A DNA stretch of 64,000 bases from Peribacillus simplex NBRC 15720 = DSM 1321 (lineage in GTDB: Bacteria; Bacillota; Bacilli; Bacillales; DSM-1321). The notes below the pieces were generated by a model that saw only the letters and a program-made list of their open reading frames with translations, had not been told where the DNA came from and made no database searches. Location: positions 2,085,501 to 2,149,500 of the forward strand of contig NZ_CP017704.1 of the NCBI RefSeq assembly GCF_002243645.1, written 5' to 3'. Positions 35,187 through 44,438 of the stretch are shown here, piece by piece (the stretch's first letter is position 1; every line of letters begins with the position of its first letter). The position numbers and the translations under genes were made by a program.

Positions 35187-35672
35187 ATGAATGTTCGTAC
35201 ACTCGTGATAAACGGGTTATTGGCTGCCTTATATGTGGCGGTCTCATTGGTGTTTAAACCAATAGCTTTTGAGATGTTCCAATTTCGTGTACCGGAAATG
35301 TTGAACCATCTGATTGTATTCAATAAAAAGTATATCTACGGTATCGTCGGCGGAGTCTTCATATCGAATCTGCTCTTTTCTCCGATGGTTCCATATGATT
35401 TGATTTTTGGGGTGGGGCAATCTCTGCTCGCCTTATTGCTCGTAATTTTTGTTTCGCGGTTCATAAAAAGCATTAAAGGACGGATGATTGCCACGATTAT
35501 CTTTTTCACGTTCACAATGTTTTTAATTGCAATTGAACTGAACCTTGCCTTTGGCTTGCCATTCTGGCTAAGCTGGATGACTACGGCTGTCGGTGAGTTC
35601 GTTGTCCTCCTGATTGGTGCGCCAATCATTTATGGAATGAACAAAAGAATTCAGTTTGAAAAGTGGCTTTAA
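35187..35672 (+). CDS. queT: QueT family queuosine precursor transporter
   Basis: A 161-residue membrane protein with five or six helices. The start VINGLLAALYVAVSLVFKP and FQFRVPEMLNHLIVF are typical of QueT, the substrate-binding subunit of an energy-coupling-factor importer for preQ1 or related precursors. The preQ1 riboswitch over its ribosome site strongly supports the assignment. Energising ECF subunits would come from elsewhere. Confidence 0.93.
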   Translation: MNVRTLVINGLLAALYVAVSLVFKPIAFEMFQFRVPEMLNHLIVFNKKYIYGIVGGVFISNLLFSPMVPYDLIFGVGQSLLALLLVIFVSRFIKSIKGRMIATIIFFTFTMFLIAIELNLAFGLPFWLSWMTTAVGEFVVLLIGAPIIYGMNKRIQFEKWL

Positions 35673-35704
35673 AGGAATCTTCGCGTCGTTAACCCACTAT
35701 AATG

Positions 35705-35744
35705 GAAAAGAGCTGTCTGCATGATGCGGCAGCTCTTTTTTTTC
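35705..35744 (+). terminator. Terminator of queT
   Basis: AAAGAGCTG / CAGCTCTTT hairpin followed by a T-run, about 35 bases after the stop. Confidence 0.85.
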
Positions 35745-35794
35745 ACCAATGAACTCGAAAATGATAAACTATTAGTAAGAATGGTGGTGGCCCT

Positions 35795-36451
35795 TTGAAA
35801 AAAGTCCTGACCATAATTGGTCTACTGGTAATCGCAATATTTATTTACTCTAATGCAGAGTTGTTCACTTTGGTTTGGAAAAGTGATCTGGATTCTGTCA
35901 TTGGCATATTGAAGGAAAACCTTTTGCTTACATTTATTGTGACATTCGTATTGATGTTTGTACAAAATTCTTTTACAATCATCCCCTTAATTTTACTCCT
36001 GACTATCAATGTCACGATATTCGGATTCATATATGGCTATCTATGGAGTTGGTTTACAAGTGTTGTTGCCTCAGGATTCATTTTTTATGCAGTAAGAAAC
36101 TGGTTTCAGGAGCTTCTCTTAAAGAAGATTGGCGAAAAATGGCAAGAAACTGTTGTGGAGCATGGTTTCATGTACGTTTTTACAGGCAGGATTTTCCCGC
36201 TTATCCCAACAAGCTTAATTAACTTGGCAGCTGGAGTCAGCACCGTCACTTTCAAGGATTTTTTATTAGCGACGGCGCTAGGCAACCTTATATACTTTTT
36301 CTTCCTATCGCTAATCCCATATGGACTCCTTTCTGTTGAAATGAACCAATATACCCTAGTTGCTCTCGCACTCCTCACCTTACTATTCTTCATTATCTAT
36401 AAGCGTGCAAAAAAGAAGAAGAAACTAACCTTCTTCAGAAAAAACAGGTGA
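35795..36451 (+). CDS. TVP38/TMEM64 family membrane protein (VTT domain)
   Basis: A 218-residue protein with about five membrane segments and VTT-domain features: NSFTIIPLILLLTINVTIFG, FTGRIFPLIPTSLINLAAG and FLLATALGNLIYF. The start is a TTG at 35795 with GGTGGTGG upstream; no ATG is available. Ends in a basic tail (KRAKKKKKLTFFRKNR). Family members of the DedA/VTT superfamily act in lipid scrambling or envelope homeostasis; role here unknown. Confidence 0.88.
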   Translation: MKKVLTIIGLLVIAIFIYSNAELFTLVWKSDLDSVIGILKENLLLTFIVTFVLMFVQNSFTIIPLILLLTINVTIFGFIYGYLWSWFTSVVASGFIFYAVRNWFQELLLKKIGEKWQETVVEHGFMYVFTGRIFPLIPTSLINLAAGVSTVTFKDFLLATALGNLIYFFFLSLIPYGLLSVEMNQYTLVALALLTLLFFIIYKRAKKKKKLTFFRKNR

Positions 36452-36477
36452 CCTCATTGGCCCCTGTTTTTTTATTT
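36441..36477 (+). terminator. Terminator overlapping the TVP38-like stop
   Basis: AAAACAGG / CCTGTTTT hairpin followed by T residues; its left arm includes the last codons of the gene. Confidence 0.8.
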
Positions 36478-36566
36478 AGGATTCTGCATATATTTTTTTT
36501 CGATAGTTTGTTAAAATGTGTATGTAATTTTACCTTCGAAATGTCTTAAAATCAGGGAGAATCTCC

Positions 36567-38198
36567 ATGTCCAAACGCTCCATCTTAGCAATATATATCC
36601 TTTCCGGGATTATTACACTAGTCGTGTTCGACTATTTTTTAACTACAAATATCCAAAACAAAGAGGTCTTCATTCAACTTCAAAGAGCGGAAGGCTTTAT
36701 TTTCCTTTTATCAATAGGCTTGATCTTATATCTTTATTTAGCTAAAAGGGAAGAATTCAAACAATTAAAAGAAGCGGAACAACGTCGGCGTACACTCATC
36801 AATTCAATGGTGGATTTCGTTAACTTCAAGGATGGTGACGGCCGATGGCTTGAATCCAATACCTTCGGGCTGCAATTATTCCAATTGGAGCATGTAGATT
36901 ATAAGGGAAAAAGAGACAGTGAGCTCGCAGAATACTCCGAATTTTATAAAGAGTCGTTGATCTACTGTGAAGTTTCCGATGAAGAAACGTGGGTAAAAGG
37001 GGAAATCACAAGGTGTGAAGAAATCGTCCCTCTTCCTGATGGCAATCACAAGACCTTTGATACGATTAAAGTTCCCCTGTTCAATGAGGATGGTTCACGA
37101 AAAGGCTTAGTCGTCATTGGCAGGGATATTTCTGAAAGGGTTGTCGCGGAGAATCAATTATTCGATAGTGAACAACGCTATAAATCATTGTTTGAACACA
37201 ACCCTTATCCGATGCTGATGCTTGATTTAAACGGAATGATCACAACCGTAAATCCAAGGTTCGAAACAGTAACAGGCTTTCAGCAGGAAGAAGTACATGG
37301 TGCCTCATTCATTAATTTGAACTTTTCAGCAGAAGACGCGGAATTGATCCGTACATCTTGCCAATATGTCATGGAAAACCAAAAGGGGATCAAAAAAGGG
37401 AAAGATATAGAATTCCTGACGAAGTACGGGAAGTCCATCTTACTTTCTTGTACGTTTGTCCCAATGATGGTTGGCGAGGATTTGGTCGGAATCATAACTT
37501 ATGCTAAAGAAGTCACTCAAATTCGAGAAACCGAAGCACGCTTAAGAAGAACCGAAAAATTGTCGATAGTCGGCGAACTTGCCGCAAGTGTAGCCCACGA
37601 GGTACGAAACCCGCTGACTTCTTTAAAAGGTTTCGTCCAACTGCTTAAAAAGAGCGACCATCCCTATGAACAATACTACACGATCATGTTAAGTGAATTG
37701 GACCGGATCAATCTAATTGTAAGCGAGTTACTCGTTCTGGCAAAACCACAGGAACTTCCATTCAGCAAACATCAAATCATCGACCTGATAAATGATGTCA
37801 AAACCTTGTTGAAACCAGAGGCGGACTCGTACCCCACACAAATATCTATATCTGTTAAAAACGAAATACCGCTTCTATTATGTGAGGGAAACCAATTAAA
37901 ACAAGTATTCATAAATATGCTCAAGAATTCAATGGAGGCATCCGCCGATCACATTTGGGTTGATTTAGAACGCATGAACAATAACCTTTCCATCACCATC
38001 AAAGATAATGGAAGCGGAATTGAAAAAAACCGGATAAAGCATCTTGGAGAGCCTTTCTATTCTTCTAAAGAAAAAGGAACCGGATTAGGACTGACAATCA
38101 GTTGCCGAATCATTGAGGCGCACCGGGGAAAGGTCCGCTTTAACAGTGAACTAAATCATGGAACCGAGGTCCAAATCATTTTGCCCATAAAAATATAA
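36567..38198 (+). CDS. Membrane PAS-domain histidine kinase (sporulation-kinase type)
   Basis: A 543-residue kinase: two N-terminal helices (IYILSGIITLVVFDYFL and FIFLLSIGLILYLYL), two PAS domains (about 75-195 and 205-325, containing DGDGRWLESN and DLNGMITTVNPRF), phospho-acceptor LAASVAHEVRNPLTSLKGFV and an ATPase domain with NMLKNSMEAS, DNGSGIEKNR and GTGLGLTIS. The NPLTSLKGFVQ signature is that of KinA-KinE sporulation kinases. No response regulator is adjacent, as expected for kinases that feed the Spo0F phosphorelay. AGGGAG precedes the ATG. Confidence 0.92.
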   Translation: MSKRSILAIYILSGIITLVVFDYFLTTNIQNKEVFIQLQRAEGFIFLLSIGLILYLYLAKREEFKQLKEAEQRRRTLINSMVDFVNFKDGDGRWLESNTFGLQLFQLEHVDYKGKRDSELAEYSEFYKESLIYCEVSDEETWVKGEITRCEEIVPLPDGNHKTFDTIKVPLFNEDGSRKGLVVIGRDISERVVAENQLFDSEQRYKSLFEHNPYPMLMLDLNGMITTVNPRFETVTGFQQEEVHGASFINLNFSAEDAELIRTSCQYVMENQKGIKKGKDIEFLTKYGKSILLSCTFVPMMVGEDLVGIITYAKEVTQIRETEARLRRTEKLSIVGELAASVAHEVRNPLTSLKGFVQLLKKSDHPYEQYYTIMLSELDRINLIVSELLVLAKPQELPFSKHQIIDLINDVKTLLKPEADSYPTQISISVKNEIPLLLCEGNQLKQVFINMLKNSMEASADHIWVDLERMNNNLSITIKDNGSGIEKNRIKHLGEPFYSSKEKGTGLGLTISCRIIEAHRGKVRFNSELNHGTEVQIILPIKI

Positions 38199-38203
38199 AT
38201 CCG

Positions 38204-38233
38204 AGGACAAGCCTAAACCTTGTCCTTTTTTTG
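38204..38233 (+). terminator. Terminator of the PAS kinase gene
   Basis: AGGACAAG / CTTGTCCT hairpin with a T-run, five bases after the stop. Confidence 0.85.
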
Positions 38234-38251
38234 CATGATTCAGAACCATCA

Positions 38252-39739
38252 CTATTTAAACAGGGAGGTGAAGAAATCCTTTATATTCCCAAAGAATGAC
38301 ACGGTCTCAACAGGCTGTTTCCCATTAACCTGCCCTCCCGCATTATTGGATGTATTACTCTCCATCTTGCCAGCTGTACTCATTTGCGTTGCCTCAACTT
38401 CCGCCTCTTTTGTTTTGACATCATCCACGGTTTCTTCTTCATCCATTTCCACATCCATATCCTTTTCGAAAACAAGGACGTAAGTACGGCGCTCCCCATC
38501 CTTTGAAACGGTAACGGAAATGGCCGTCTTCGCTTTATCCTTGATCTTCACTTTTTCACTGCTCTCACCGTCATATTCAATCGTCGCTCCGCTGGCATTT
38601 GTCGTTGCATACATTTCGATTGAAGACACATCATTATCGACCTCGATATGATAGGTATGCTCATTAGAATCAAAAGATTTGTTCCATACTCCGGATGATA
38701 CAGTCAGATTGTTCAACACTGGTGCAATATTGCCTTCCTCGCCTAAAGAATCTGCTGACGCTACCTTCACTATAGAATCCGTTTTGGGTTCTTGTGTTGA
38801 AATACTTTCAAGTTGCTGTGTTTTCGGTTCTTGTGTTGAAATACTTTCAAATTGCTGTGCTTTCGGTACTTGGCTGACACCACTGGTTGGTTTTAGATTA
38901 TTGGAGGATTCGGCTGATGTTAAAGATGATTTATTCCCATTATCGGATGAAGGTTGAGCTTTACTTGTTCCTGTTGAAGGCTCCTTTTGTACTTCACCCT
39001 CTTTAGGGGCATCTTTCGATTCGGTTTCCTTGACAGCTGTCCGTGTAATCGTAAGCGTATATGTTTTTTCATCTCCATTTTCTGCTGTAACAATAATCTT
39101 CACTGTTGTCTTACCGACTGGAAGGGTAACCTTTACACCGGCACTGGTTGCATCCTTTCCATTCACCTTTACAATTGCGGTACTGTCACTCAATGCCGGT
39201 GTTACCGTAACGGACTGAACTTCATTTTCAACAGAAGCATTATAAGCTGTCACTTTAGAATCGAATGTTAATGAGCCTTTTGATAATCCAATCGATGTTA
39301 AAAGGTTATCATCACTTTCAAGTTTTTCGACCTTGAGAGTATAGGCAACCGTTTCATTTTCCCCATCGCTGACGGTGATTTCAAACGTATTCATGCCAGT
39401 TTGAAGAGTTAAATCCTTCACTTTACTATCTGTCATTTTGACACCATTCACGTATATGGCTGCAGTCTCACTAGGGCTATCTGCAAGCAAGGTGATCTTT
39501 TCCACATCTTTTCCCACTGCTGCACTATAGTCGTGTACATCCTCTGAAAATTTTTGATCCAGTGCTACACCCTCTATTTCTAGCCTTGAAAGACTATTTA
39601 CCGTTTGTGCCTCTTCCTGAATTACAGAAGTGCCTTCCGCTGCCCCTACCACGGGCATGTAAGTGGATGTTCCCATCCCCACAAGTGTACCAACCAAGAT
39701 CACCTTCACGCTTTTTTCTTTTAATCCCTTCTTCAGCAA
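38252..39739 (-). CDS. Secreted cadherin-like beta-sandwich repeat protein
   Basis: A 495-residue protein with a signal peptide (VKVILVGTLVGMGTSTYMPV), two cadherin-like (PF12733-type) domains in the N-terminal half (LSRLEIEGVALDQKF, SIGLSKGSLTFDSKVTAYNA), a long Ser/Gln/Thr-rich linker (about 245-330) carrying a short tandem repeat, a third sandwich domain (PVLNNLTVSSGVW) and a C-terminal tail ending in FFTSLFK. No sorting signal or catalytic motif is seen, so it is probably a surface or matrix structural protein. The opposite-strand frame across it is a shadow. Confidence 0.85.
   Translation of the reverse strand: MLKKGLKEKSVKVILVGTLVGMGTSTYMPVVGAAEGTSVIQEEAQTVNSLSRLEIEGVALDQKFSEDVHDYSAAVGKDVEKITLLADSPSETAAIYVNGVKMTDSKVKDLTLQTGMNTFEITVSDGENETVAYTLKVEKLESDDNLLTSIGLSKGSLTFDSKVTAYNASVENEVQSVTVTPALSDSTAIVKVNGKDATSAGVKVTLPVGKTTVKIIVTAENGDEKTYTLTITRTAVKETESKDAPKEGEVQKEPSTGTSKAQPSSDNGNKSSLTSAESSNNLKPTSGVSQVPKAQQFESISTQEPKTQQLESISTQEPKTDSIVKVASADSLGEEGNIAPVLNNLTVSSGVWNKSFDSNEHTYHIEVDNDVSSIEMYATTNASGATIEYDGESSEKVKIKDKAKTAISVTVSKDGERRTYVLVFEKDMDVEMDEEETVDDVKTKEAEVEATQMSTAGKMESNTSNNAGGQVNGKQPVETVSFFGNIKDFFTSLFK
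38787..38864. repeat. Two tandem 39-bp repeats in the cadherin-like gene
   Basis: Copies at 38787-38825 and 38826-38864 encode the 13-residue unit LESISTQEPKTQQ, nearly identical in DNA (one or two changes). In-frame repeats in a linker can expand or contract by slippage. Confidence 0.85.
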
Positions 39740-40056
39740 AGCCTATCCCTCCTATATTTCCTGCAAACATGATAGGGCCAGGTTACCAAAGGAACCTTAA
39801 TTATTTCTTAATGGAGTTTATACCAACAGGAGGATACCTATTGATTCCTTCGGAAACAACTTTGTGCAACGTGGAATTCCAAACCAATATTTATGGCTAT
39901 AATGGAGGTAGGAAGACAAATTTAACCTATTGTTATCACTTTTCTAGCGAACCTCTCAAACTGCCTTTAGATAACTAATTTATTTTCACTGTTTTTTCAC
40001 ATTTTCCTTTTATAATGAGCTTACATAATCTGATGAAAGGATGATGGCACACCAAG
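39740..40056. other. Divergent promoter region of cadherin-like gene and ycnJ
   Basis: No gene supported. A TATAAT at 40012-40017 fits a -10 for ycnJ. I see no clear copper-responsive operator. Confidence 0.45.
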
Positions 40057-41691
40057 ATGAAAAAATATTTATGGCTGGTAGTCAGCCTGTTCAGTTTGCT
40101 TTTATGCCCGGCAATGGCTTTTGGTCATGCTACAGTAATAAGCTCTAATCCTAGCCCGAATGAAGCGTTGGATACTCTTCCTGAAAAAATCAGCATTCAA
40201 TTCAGCGAGAATATACAACCAGCTTTCCATTCGCTTGAGGTATTCAGCCAAGATGGGGACAAAATTCAAATTCAAGACAGTACAATCTCGGAACAAAGTG
40301 AAAAAATACTGGAAGCTAAGTGGAAGGGTACTATCAATGAAGGGATTTACTACATTAAATGGAGAGTGGTTTCGAGTGATGGCCATCCCATTGAAGGAAC
40401 CATCCCCTTTCAATTCGGAGATTCATCTGGCCTTCCAGACCAAGACAATTCCGAAGTGAATGCAAGTTTTCCAAATTCCATCAATGTTATCCTGCAAAGT
40501 CTTCAATACATATGCTTTGCTGCCCTAACCGGAATCCTTTTTTTTAGATTATCGTTAATGAAGGACTCTCGACTTTTTGAAGCCAGCAGAAGAACCCGTC
40601 TATACCTTTGGCTTTCATATGCAGGTTTAGCATTTTCCATCTTCTGCAGTCTGCCTTTAAAAGTTACGATTGATGCTGGCGTAGGTTGGACTGATGCATT
40701 TAAAGTGAGTTATATAAAAGAAGTATTGAATGCTACAAACTTTGGAACGGTCTGGATCATTGAAATTCTAATATTGCTCCTTCTATTTTTAGTGATTTAT
40801 TTCATGCTCGAGAACTCCTTAAATAAATCACTGCCTTACCTTTCTTTCATCATAATAGCCAGCTTGATGATTTGTAAGGCTTTCACTGGACATACAGCAG
40901 CCGTTCCTAATCAGGTTCTGGCCGTTTTGATGGATTTCCTTCATTTATTGTCCATGGCTTTATGGCTCGGCGGCCTTATGGCCTTATTGGTGATTTTGCC
41001 TGGGCTTGCTGATCGGCAGGCAGTCCAAGAAGATAAGAAAACATTTTACTGGTCGATCATTCAAAGGTTTTCCAAATGGGCATTTCTGTTTGTAATCTTA
41101 CTGATTGTTAGCGGGATATATAGCAGTATACAGCATGTACCGACTATCCATTCATTGTTTAACACAACATATGGCCAATTGTTACTAGCGAAAATCGGTC
41201 TCATGTTAATCATGATCGTTTTAGGAGGCTTTCATTTTCTCAGAGGGAAAAAGCAAACGAAAAAACTTGGTTATAGTGTGGGAATGGAGTTTGGTTTAGG
41301 AATCGTCATACTTCTCGTTGCAGCTCTATTGACAAATGTCCAAACTGCCATGTCTTCTCCCGGGCCCATTGAAAAGACATTACGGACTGAAGAAAATAAT
41401 GAGGTTACATTAATGGTGACTCCCAATGAAGTAGGGGATAACCTAATTCAAGTAAATCTTTCCAATGAAGGCAAGCCAATTGCTGAAATAGAGCAGCTTA
41501 CAATCACTATGCAGCCATTAGATTCACCACGCGGTGAAATAAAGCTGCAGATGACGGAGAAAAACACAGGTACATTTTCATCAAAGTCTATATTAACCAT
41601 GCCAGGAAAGTGGAATATCCATATTCACGGATTAACTGAAAGCCTGGATTCAATCAATGCTGATTTTATAATTTTCATAGGGAATTCATAA
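40057..41691 (+). CDS. ycnJ: CopC/CopD fusion copper protein, YcnJ-like
   Basis: A 544-residue protein: signal peptide ending at FGHATV, so the mature N-terminus exposes the copper-binding His typical of CopC; CopC domain to about residue 125 with WRVVSSDGHPIEGTIPF; then about eight membrane helices of CopD (LDFLHLLSMALWLGGLMALL, GHTAAVPNQVLAVLMD) and a C-terminal extracytoplasmic domain. Bacillus YcnJ has this architecture and takes up copper. Followed after 18 bases by ycnI; the repressor gene ycnK is not adjacent. Confidence 0.92.
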   Translation: MKKYLWLVVSLFSLLLCPAMAFGHATVISSNPSPNEALDTLPEKISIQFSENIQPAFHSLEVFSQDGDKIQIQDSTISEQSEKILEAKWKGTINEGIYYIKWRVVSSDGHPIEGTIPFQFGDSSGLPDQDNSEVNASFPNSINVILQSLQYICFAALTGILFFRLSLMKDSRLFEASRRTRLYLWLSYAGLAFSIFCSLPLKVTIDAGVGWTDAFKVSYIKEVLNATNFGTVWIIEILILLLLFLVIYFMLENSLNKSLPYLSFIIIASLMICKAFTGHTAAVPNQVLAVLMDFLHLLSMALWLGGLMALLVILPGLADRQAVQEDKKTFYWSIIQRFSKWAFLFVILLIVSGIYSSIQHVPTIHSLFNTTYGQLLLAKIGLMLIMIVLGGFHFLRGKKQTKKLGYSVGMEFGLGIVILLVAALLTNVQTAMSSPGPIEKTLRTEENNEVTLMVTPNEVGDNLIQVNLSNEGKPIAEIEQLTITMQPLDSPRGEIKLQMTEKNTGTFSSKSILTMPGKWNIHIHGLTESLDSINADFIIFIGNS

Positions 41692-41709
41692 CAGGAGGGA
41701 TTTATACTA

Positions 41710-42372
41710 ATGAAAAACATTTCAAAACTACTTATTTTTACATTTGCAGCATTATTCATTTTTTCCGGTTCAGCATATGCTCACGTTACAGTCAAGCCTA
41801 GTTCATCTGCACCTGAGGCGTGGGAAACTTATACACTCAAAGTACCTGTAGAAAAAGAAACTGCCACTACAAAGGTGACTTTAAAAGTACCTGAAGGGGT
41901 TACTTTTGAAAGCTATCAGCCTGTACCGGGATGGAAAGTAACAACGGAAGGTGACAAAGATGGCCATGTAAAAACGGTAACTTGGGCAGCAACTGATGAA
42001 GGAATAGCTGCTGGACAATTCCAGCAATTCTCTTTCGTAGCACAAAATCCTAAAGAAGAAACGAAAGTTGCCTGGGATGCATTTCAATATTACGAAGATG
42101 GTGAAATCGTTGAATGGAGCGGTGATGAAGGCTCAGACCTACCGCATTCTGTAACTGAAATTACGGTTGCTCCCAAGGCTGATGCAGAACCTGCGGACCA
42201 TGGTCACAAAGATGAAGCTGACACTAATGATTCCATGACAACTGACAATTCAAAGGATTCAGCAACAACAGAAGGTGATAGCAATCAAACGCTGATCATC
42301 ACTCTGGCTGTCATTTCACTAATTCTGTCCATTGTAGCGCTTTTTGCAGCTATAAGGAAAACTAAAAAATAA
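41710..42372 (+). CDS. ycnI: YcnI-like copper-binding protein (DUF1775)
   Basis: A 220-residue protein with a signal peptide cleaved before HVTVKPSSSAPEAWETYTL, giving the N-terminal His and Trp used by YcnI to bind Cu(II). The DUF1775 domain spans about 25-150 (VPEGVTFESYQPVPGWKV, DEGSDLPHSVTEIT). A His/Asp/Thr-rich linker leads to a C-terminal membrane anchor (IITLAVISLILSIVALFAAI). Probable copper chaperone for the adjacent YcnJ. AGGAGG precedes the ATG. Confidence 0.92.
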   Translation: MKNISKLLIFTFAALFIFSGSAYAHVTVKPSSSAPEAWETYTLKVPVEKETATTKVTLKVPEGVTFESYQPVPGWKVTTEGDKDGHVKTVTWAATDEGIAAGQFQQFSFVAQNPKEETKVAWDAFQYYEDGEIVEWSGDEGSDLPHSVTEITVAPKADAEPADHGHKDEADTNDSMTTDNSKDSATTEGDSNQTLIITLAVISLILSIVALFAAIRKTKK

Positions 42373-42382
42373 TCATTATGGA

Positions 42383-42416
42383 AGGTGCCTCAAAATTACT
42401 TGAGGCACCTTTTTTT
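42383..42416 (+). terminator. Terminator of ycnJI
   Basis: AGGTGCCTCA / TGAGGCACCT perfect stem and a T-run, 10 bases after the ycnI stop. Confidence 0.9.
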
Positions 42417-42421
42417 CTCTT

Positions 42422-43420
42422 CTAATATTCCATGACCACTGATTTACTCGGTAGCTGAAGGTTTTCTGATTCTATGGTAATCTTAATCGATTTTTCAACT
42501 CTTTGTTCCGCTATCGTTAAGTTAAGCAGTCCATTTCCCTGTGCTTTTTTGCTTATTCCCAGATCTTCCGTACTTTTCACCAGCTGAGCATATAGTTCCG
42601 CTTCAGTTAAATTGCGGTCAAATTCCTTTTCAGCAATCACTTTCAAGAGAGCTGCTGCACCGCTTACATGAGGCGTAGCCATTGACGTTCCGCTCAACCT
42701 GGCATATTTATTTCCTGGATACGTAGAGAGAATATCAACCCCTGGCGCCACCAAGTCAATTTCATCATTTGTATTTGAAAAATCCGCTAAATTTCTGCTT
42801 AAATCCACAGCTCCGACTTCCACTACCTCGGGATATGCTCCTGGATAATCCAATTCATCCGTTTCATGACGCCCATCACCACTATTTCCAGCTGCGCAAA
42901 CAACAAGGATATCGTTCTGAAGGGCCTTTTGAATGAGTTTGTGTTCAGCCTCATCCGGAGGTCCGCCAAGTGAAAGTGAAATAACCGAAACCTTTTCTTC
43001 ATTAGGTCCCCGCCAATTGATTGCATACTCTAGAGCTCCATTAATCCAATCTATATCGCCTTGTCCTTGACCATTTAGGGCCTTTAATGCTAATATGCTT
43101 GCTTTCGGAGCCACTCCCACTACACCTGCATTATTAACGGCAGCCACAATCGTACCGCTGACATGTGTCCCATGTCCGTTATCATCTTGAAAATCCCCGG
43201 TATTGGTAAAATCCTTCCCACCAATGATTCTTTCCTTTAGGTCTGGATGTCCCTTGTCAATGCCTGTATCGATGACGGCAACTACCACGCCCTCACCATA
43301 ATTGCTTTTTTCCCAAATTGCCGGTGCTTTCACAAGCTCGACACCCTCAGGAATCTTCTCTTTCACCGTTTCCATTACTTCAAGAACCTTGTAAGGTATT
43401 AATCTTTTTTCTCTTGTCAT
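42422..43420 (-). CDS. Intracellular subtilisin-like serine protease (IspA type)
   Basis: A 332-residue S8 protease without signal peptide. Catalytic triad: Asp51 in VAVIDTGIDKGHPDL, His85 in NGHGTHVSGT and Ser246 in GTSMATPHVSGA. The short N-terminal extension with LIPYKVLEV matches the LIPY inhibitory propeptide of intracellular serine proteases such as IspA. AGGGG fixes the ATG at 43420 rather than one 24 bases upstream. Bacillus ISPs degrade cytoplasmic protein in stationary phase. A possible SOS box lies in its upstream region. Confidence 0.92.
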   Translation of the reverse strand: MTREKRLIPYKVLEVMETVKEKIPEGVELVKAPAIWEKSNYGEGVVVAVIDTGIDKGHPDLKERIIGGKDFTNTGDFQDDNGHGTHVSGTIVAAVNNAGVVGVAPKASILALKALNGQGQGDIDWINGALEYAINWRGPNEEKVSVISLSLGGPPDEAEHKLIQKALQNDILVVCAAGNSGDGRHETDELDYPGAYPEVVEVGAVDLSRNLADFSNTNDEIDLVAPGVDILSTYPGNKYARLSGTSMATPHVSGAAALLKVIAEKEFDRNLTEAELYAQLVKSTEDLGISKKAQGNGLLNLTIAEQRVEKSIKITIESENLQLPSKSVVMEY

Positions 43421-43639
43421 TTGATTACCCCTTCCTTCGTTCATAAGTTAAACTGCCATCAGTGTGGGGATTTTCATCCCGTCTGGTTGCCGTCTACCGT
43501 TGAAAGAGATGAGATCAAAAAACTCTTCTCTCTTATATATACCAGATTTATGAAAATAAAAAAGAAGTTTTCAGAAAATTCCATCTAAATAACTACTTTT
43601 TATTTCTTTTTGTGTTATTATCTGGTACTCTTATTATAG

Positions 43640-43653
43640 AACAAACGTTCGTT
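43640..43653 (-). promoter_or_regulatory. Candidate LexA/SOS box over a promoter
   Basis: Minus strand CGAACGTTTGTTCT (the Gram-positive SOS consensus is CGAACRNRYGTTYC) is directly followed by TATAAT. It lies about 215 bases upstream of the IspA-like start, with no other gene between. The rest of 43421-43749 shows only an A/T-rich leader with a second TATATAA. Two consensus positions mismatch, and a LacI or TetR operator could look the same. Confidence 0.4.
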
Positions 43654-43749
43654 AAATGCTACGTTTTTTTAGTCATTACTCAATTTTTTTCAAGCAATTT
43701 TTCGTATATAAAAAAGAAGCGACTCCGAATCGAGTCAGCTTCCAAGATG

Positions 43750-44256
43750 TTAAGCTGCGCCGCAGCATTTTTTGTATTTTTTCCCGCTTCCGCATGGACA
43801 AGGTTCATTTCTGCCAATGACCGGTTCTGTATGAACATGCGGCATTTTAGCTGCCTTTGCACTTTCCATGATAATTTGCGTACCTTTTTCCTTCATTTGC
43901 AGATACCGCTGTTTAAATAACTCCATTACATCTTTACTGTACTTTAACGTATCTTCCGCGATATCCATCGCCTTTTGTTTGGAAATATTATAATCCTCAA
44001 GGACAAATTGATTATCCCCGAAGGAAACCCTCACTCCAAAATGCTGTCCTGCCTGTTTATTGCCTTTAAGCTCCTCAACGAACTCAAGGTATACTTCCTG
44101 GCAATCACAAGTCTGATGCATGCAATAATAATCATATATCCAATACGATTTATCTTCGTACTTACTCTTTAAAGCAATTCCATCATCAACGCCAAAAACA
44201 TCCAAATATTTCATCGCTTTTCCATCGAGTATCTCAAATGGATCAATCGTTCTCAT
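43750..44256 (-). CDS. SEC-C zinc-binding domain protein
   Basis: A 168-residue protein whose C-terminus is a SEC-C motif ([19 protein letters not shown]) like that at the end of SecA. The N-terminal part contains clustered cysteines and histidines ([17 protein letters not shown]) and a helical stretch ([15 protein letters not shown]). Free SEC-C proteins are common in Bacilli; function unknown, possibly ribosome or translocon association as for SecA tails. Confidence 0.85.
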   Translation of the reverse strand: MRTIDPFEILDGKAMKYLDVFGVDDGIALKSKYEDKSYWIYDYYCMHQTCDCQEVYLEFVEELKGNKQAGQHFGVRVSFGDNQFVLEDYNISKQKAMDIAEDTLKYSKDVMELFKQRYLQMKEKGTQIIMESAKAAKMPHVHTEPVIGRNEPCPCGSGKKYKKCCGAA

Positions 44257-44393
44257 CTATAGACACATCCTAATTCATCAAAATTTATTCTTCCTATGTA
44301 TTGTACAACCTAATTCATCAATCGTCACTTGAAACGAAGCCTGACGAAGCCAAATCCCTTACATTAAAATCCCAATTGAAGGCAATAAAAAAA

Positions 44394-44425
44394 AGCTGCA
44401 GCAGTGTGTATGCACTGATGCAGCT
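44394..44425 (-). terminator. Terminator of the nitroreductase operon
   Basis: AGCTGCA-CAGTG / CACTG-TGCAGCT hairpin followed by eight T residues on the minus strand. Confidence 0.85.
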
Positions 44426-44438
44426 ACCCCTCAATCCA

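Noticed and set aside
39562-39978. 138-codon plus-strand frame over the cadherin-like N-terminus
   Set aside because: Mostly antisense to a signal-peptide-bearing gene; Pro/Leu-rich shadow with no ribosome site.
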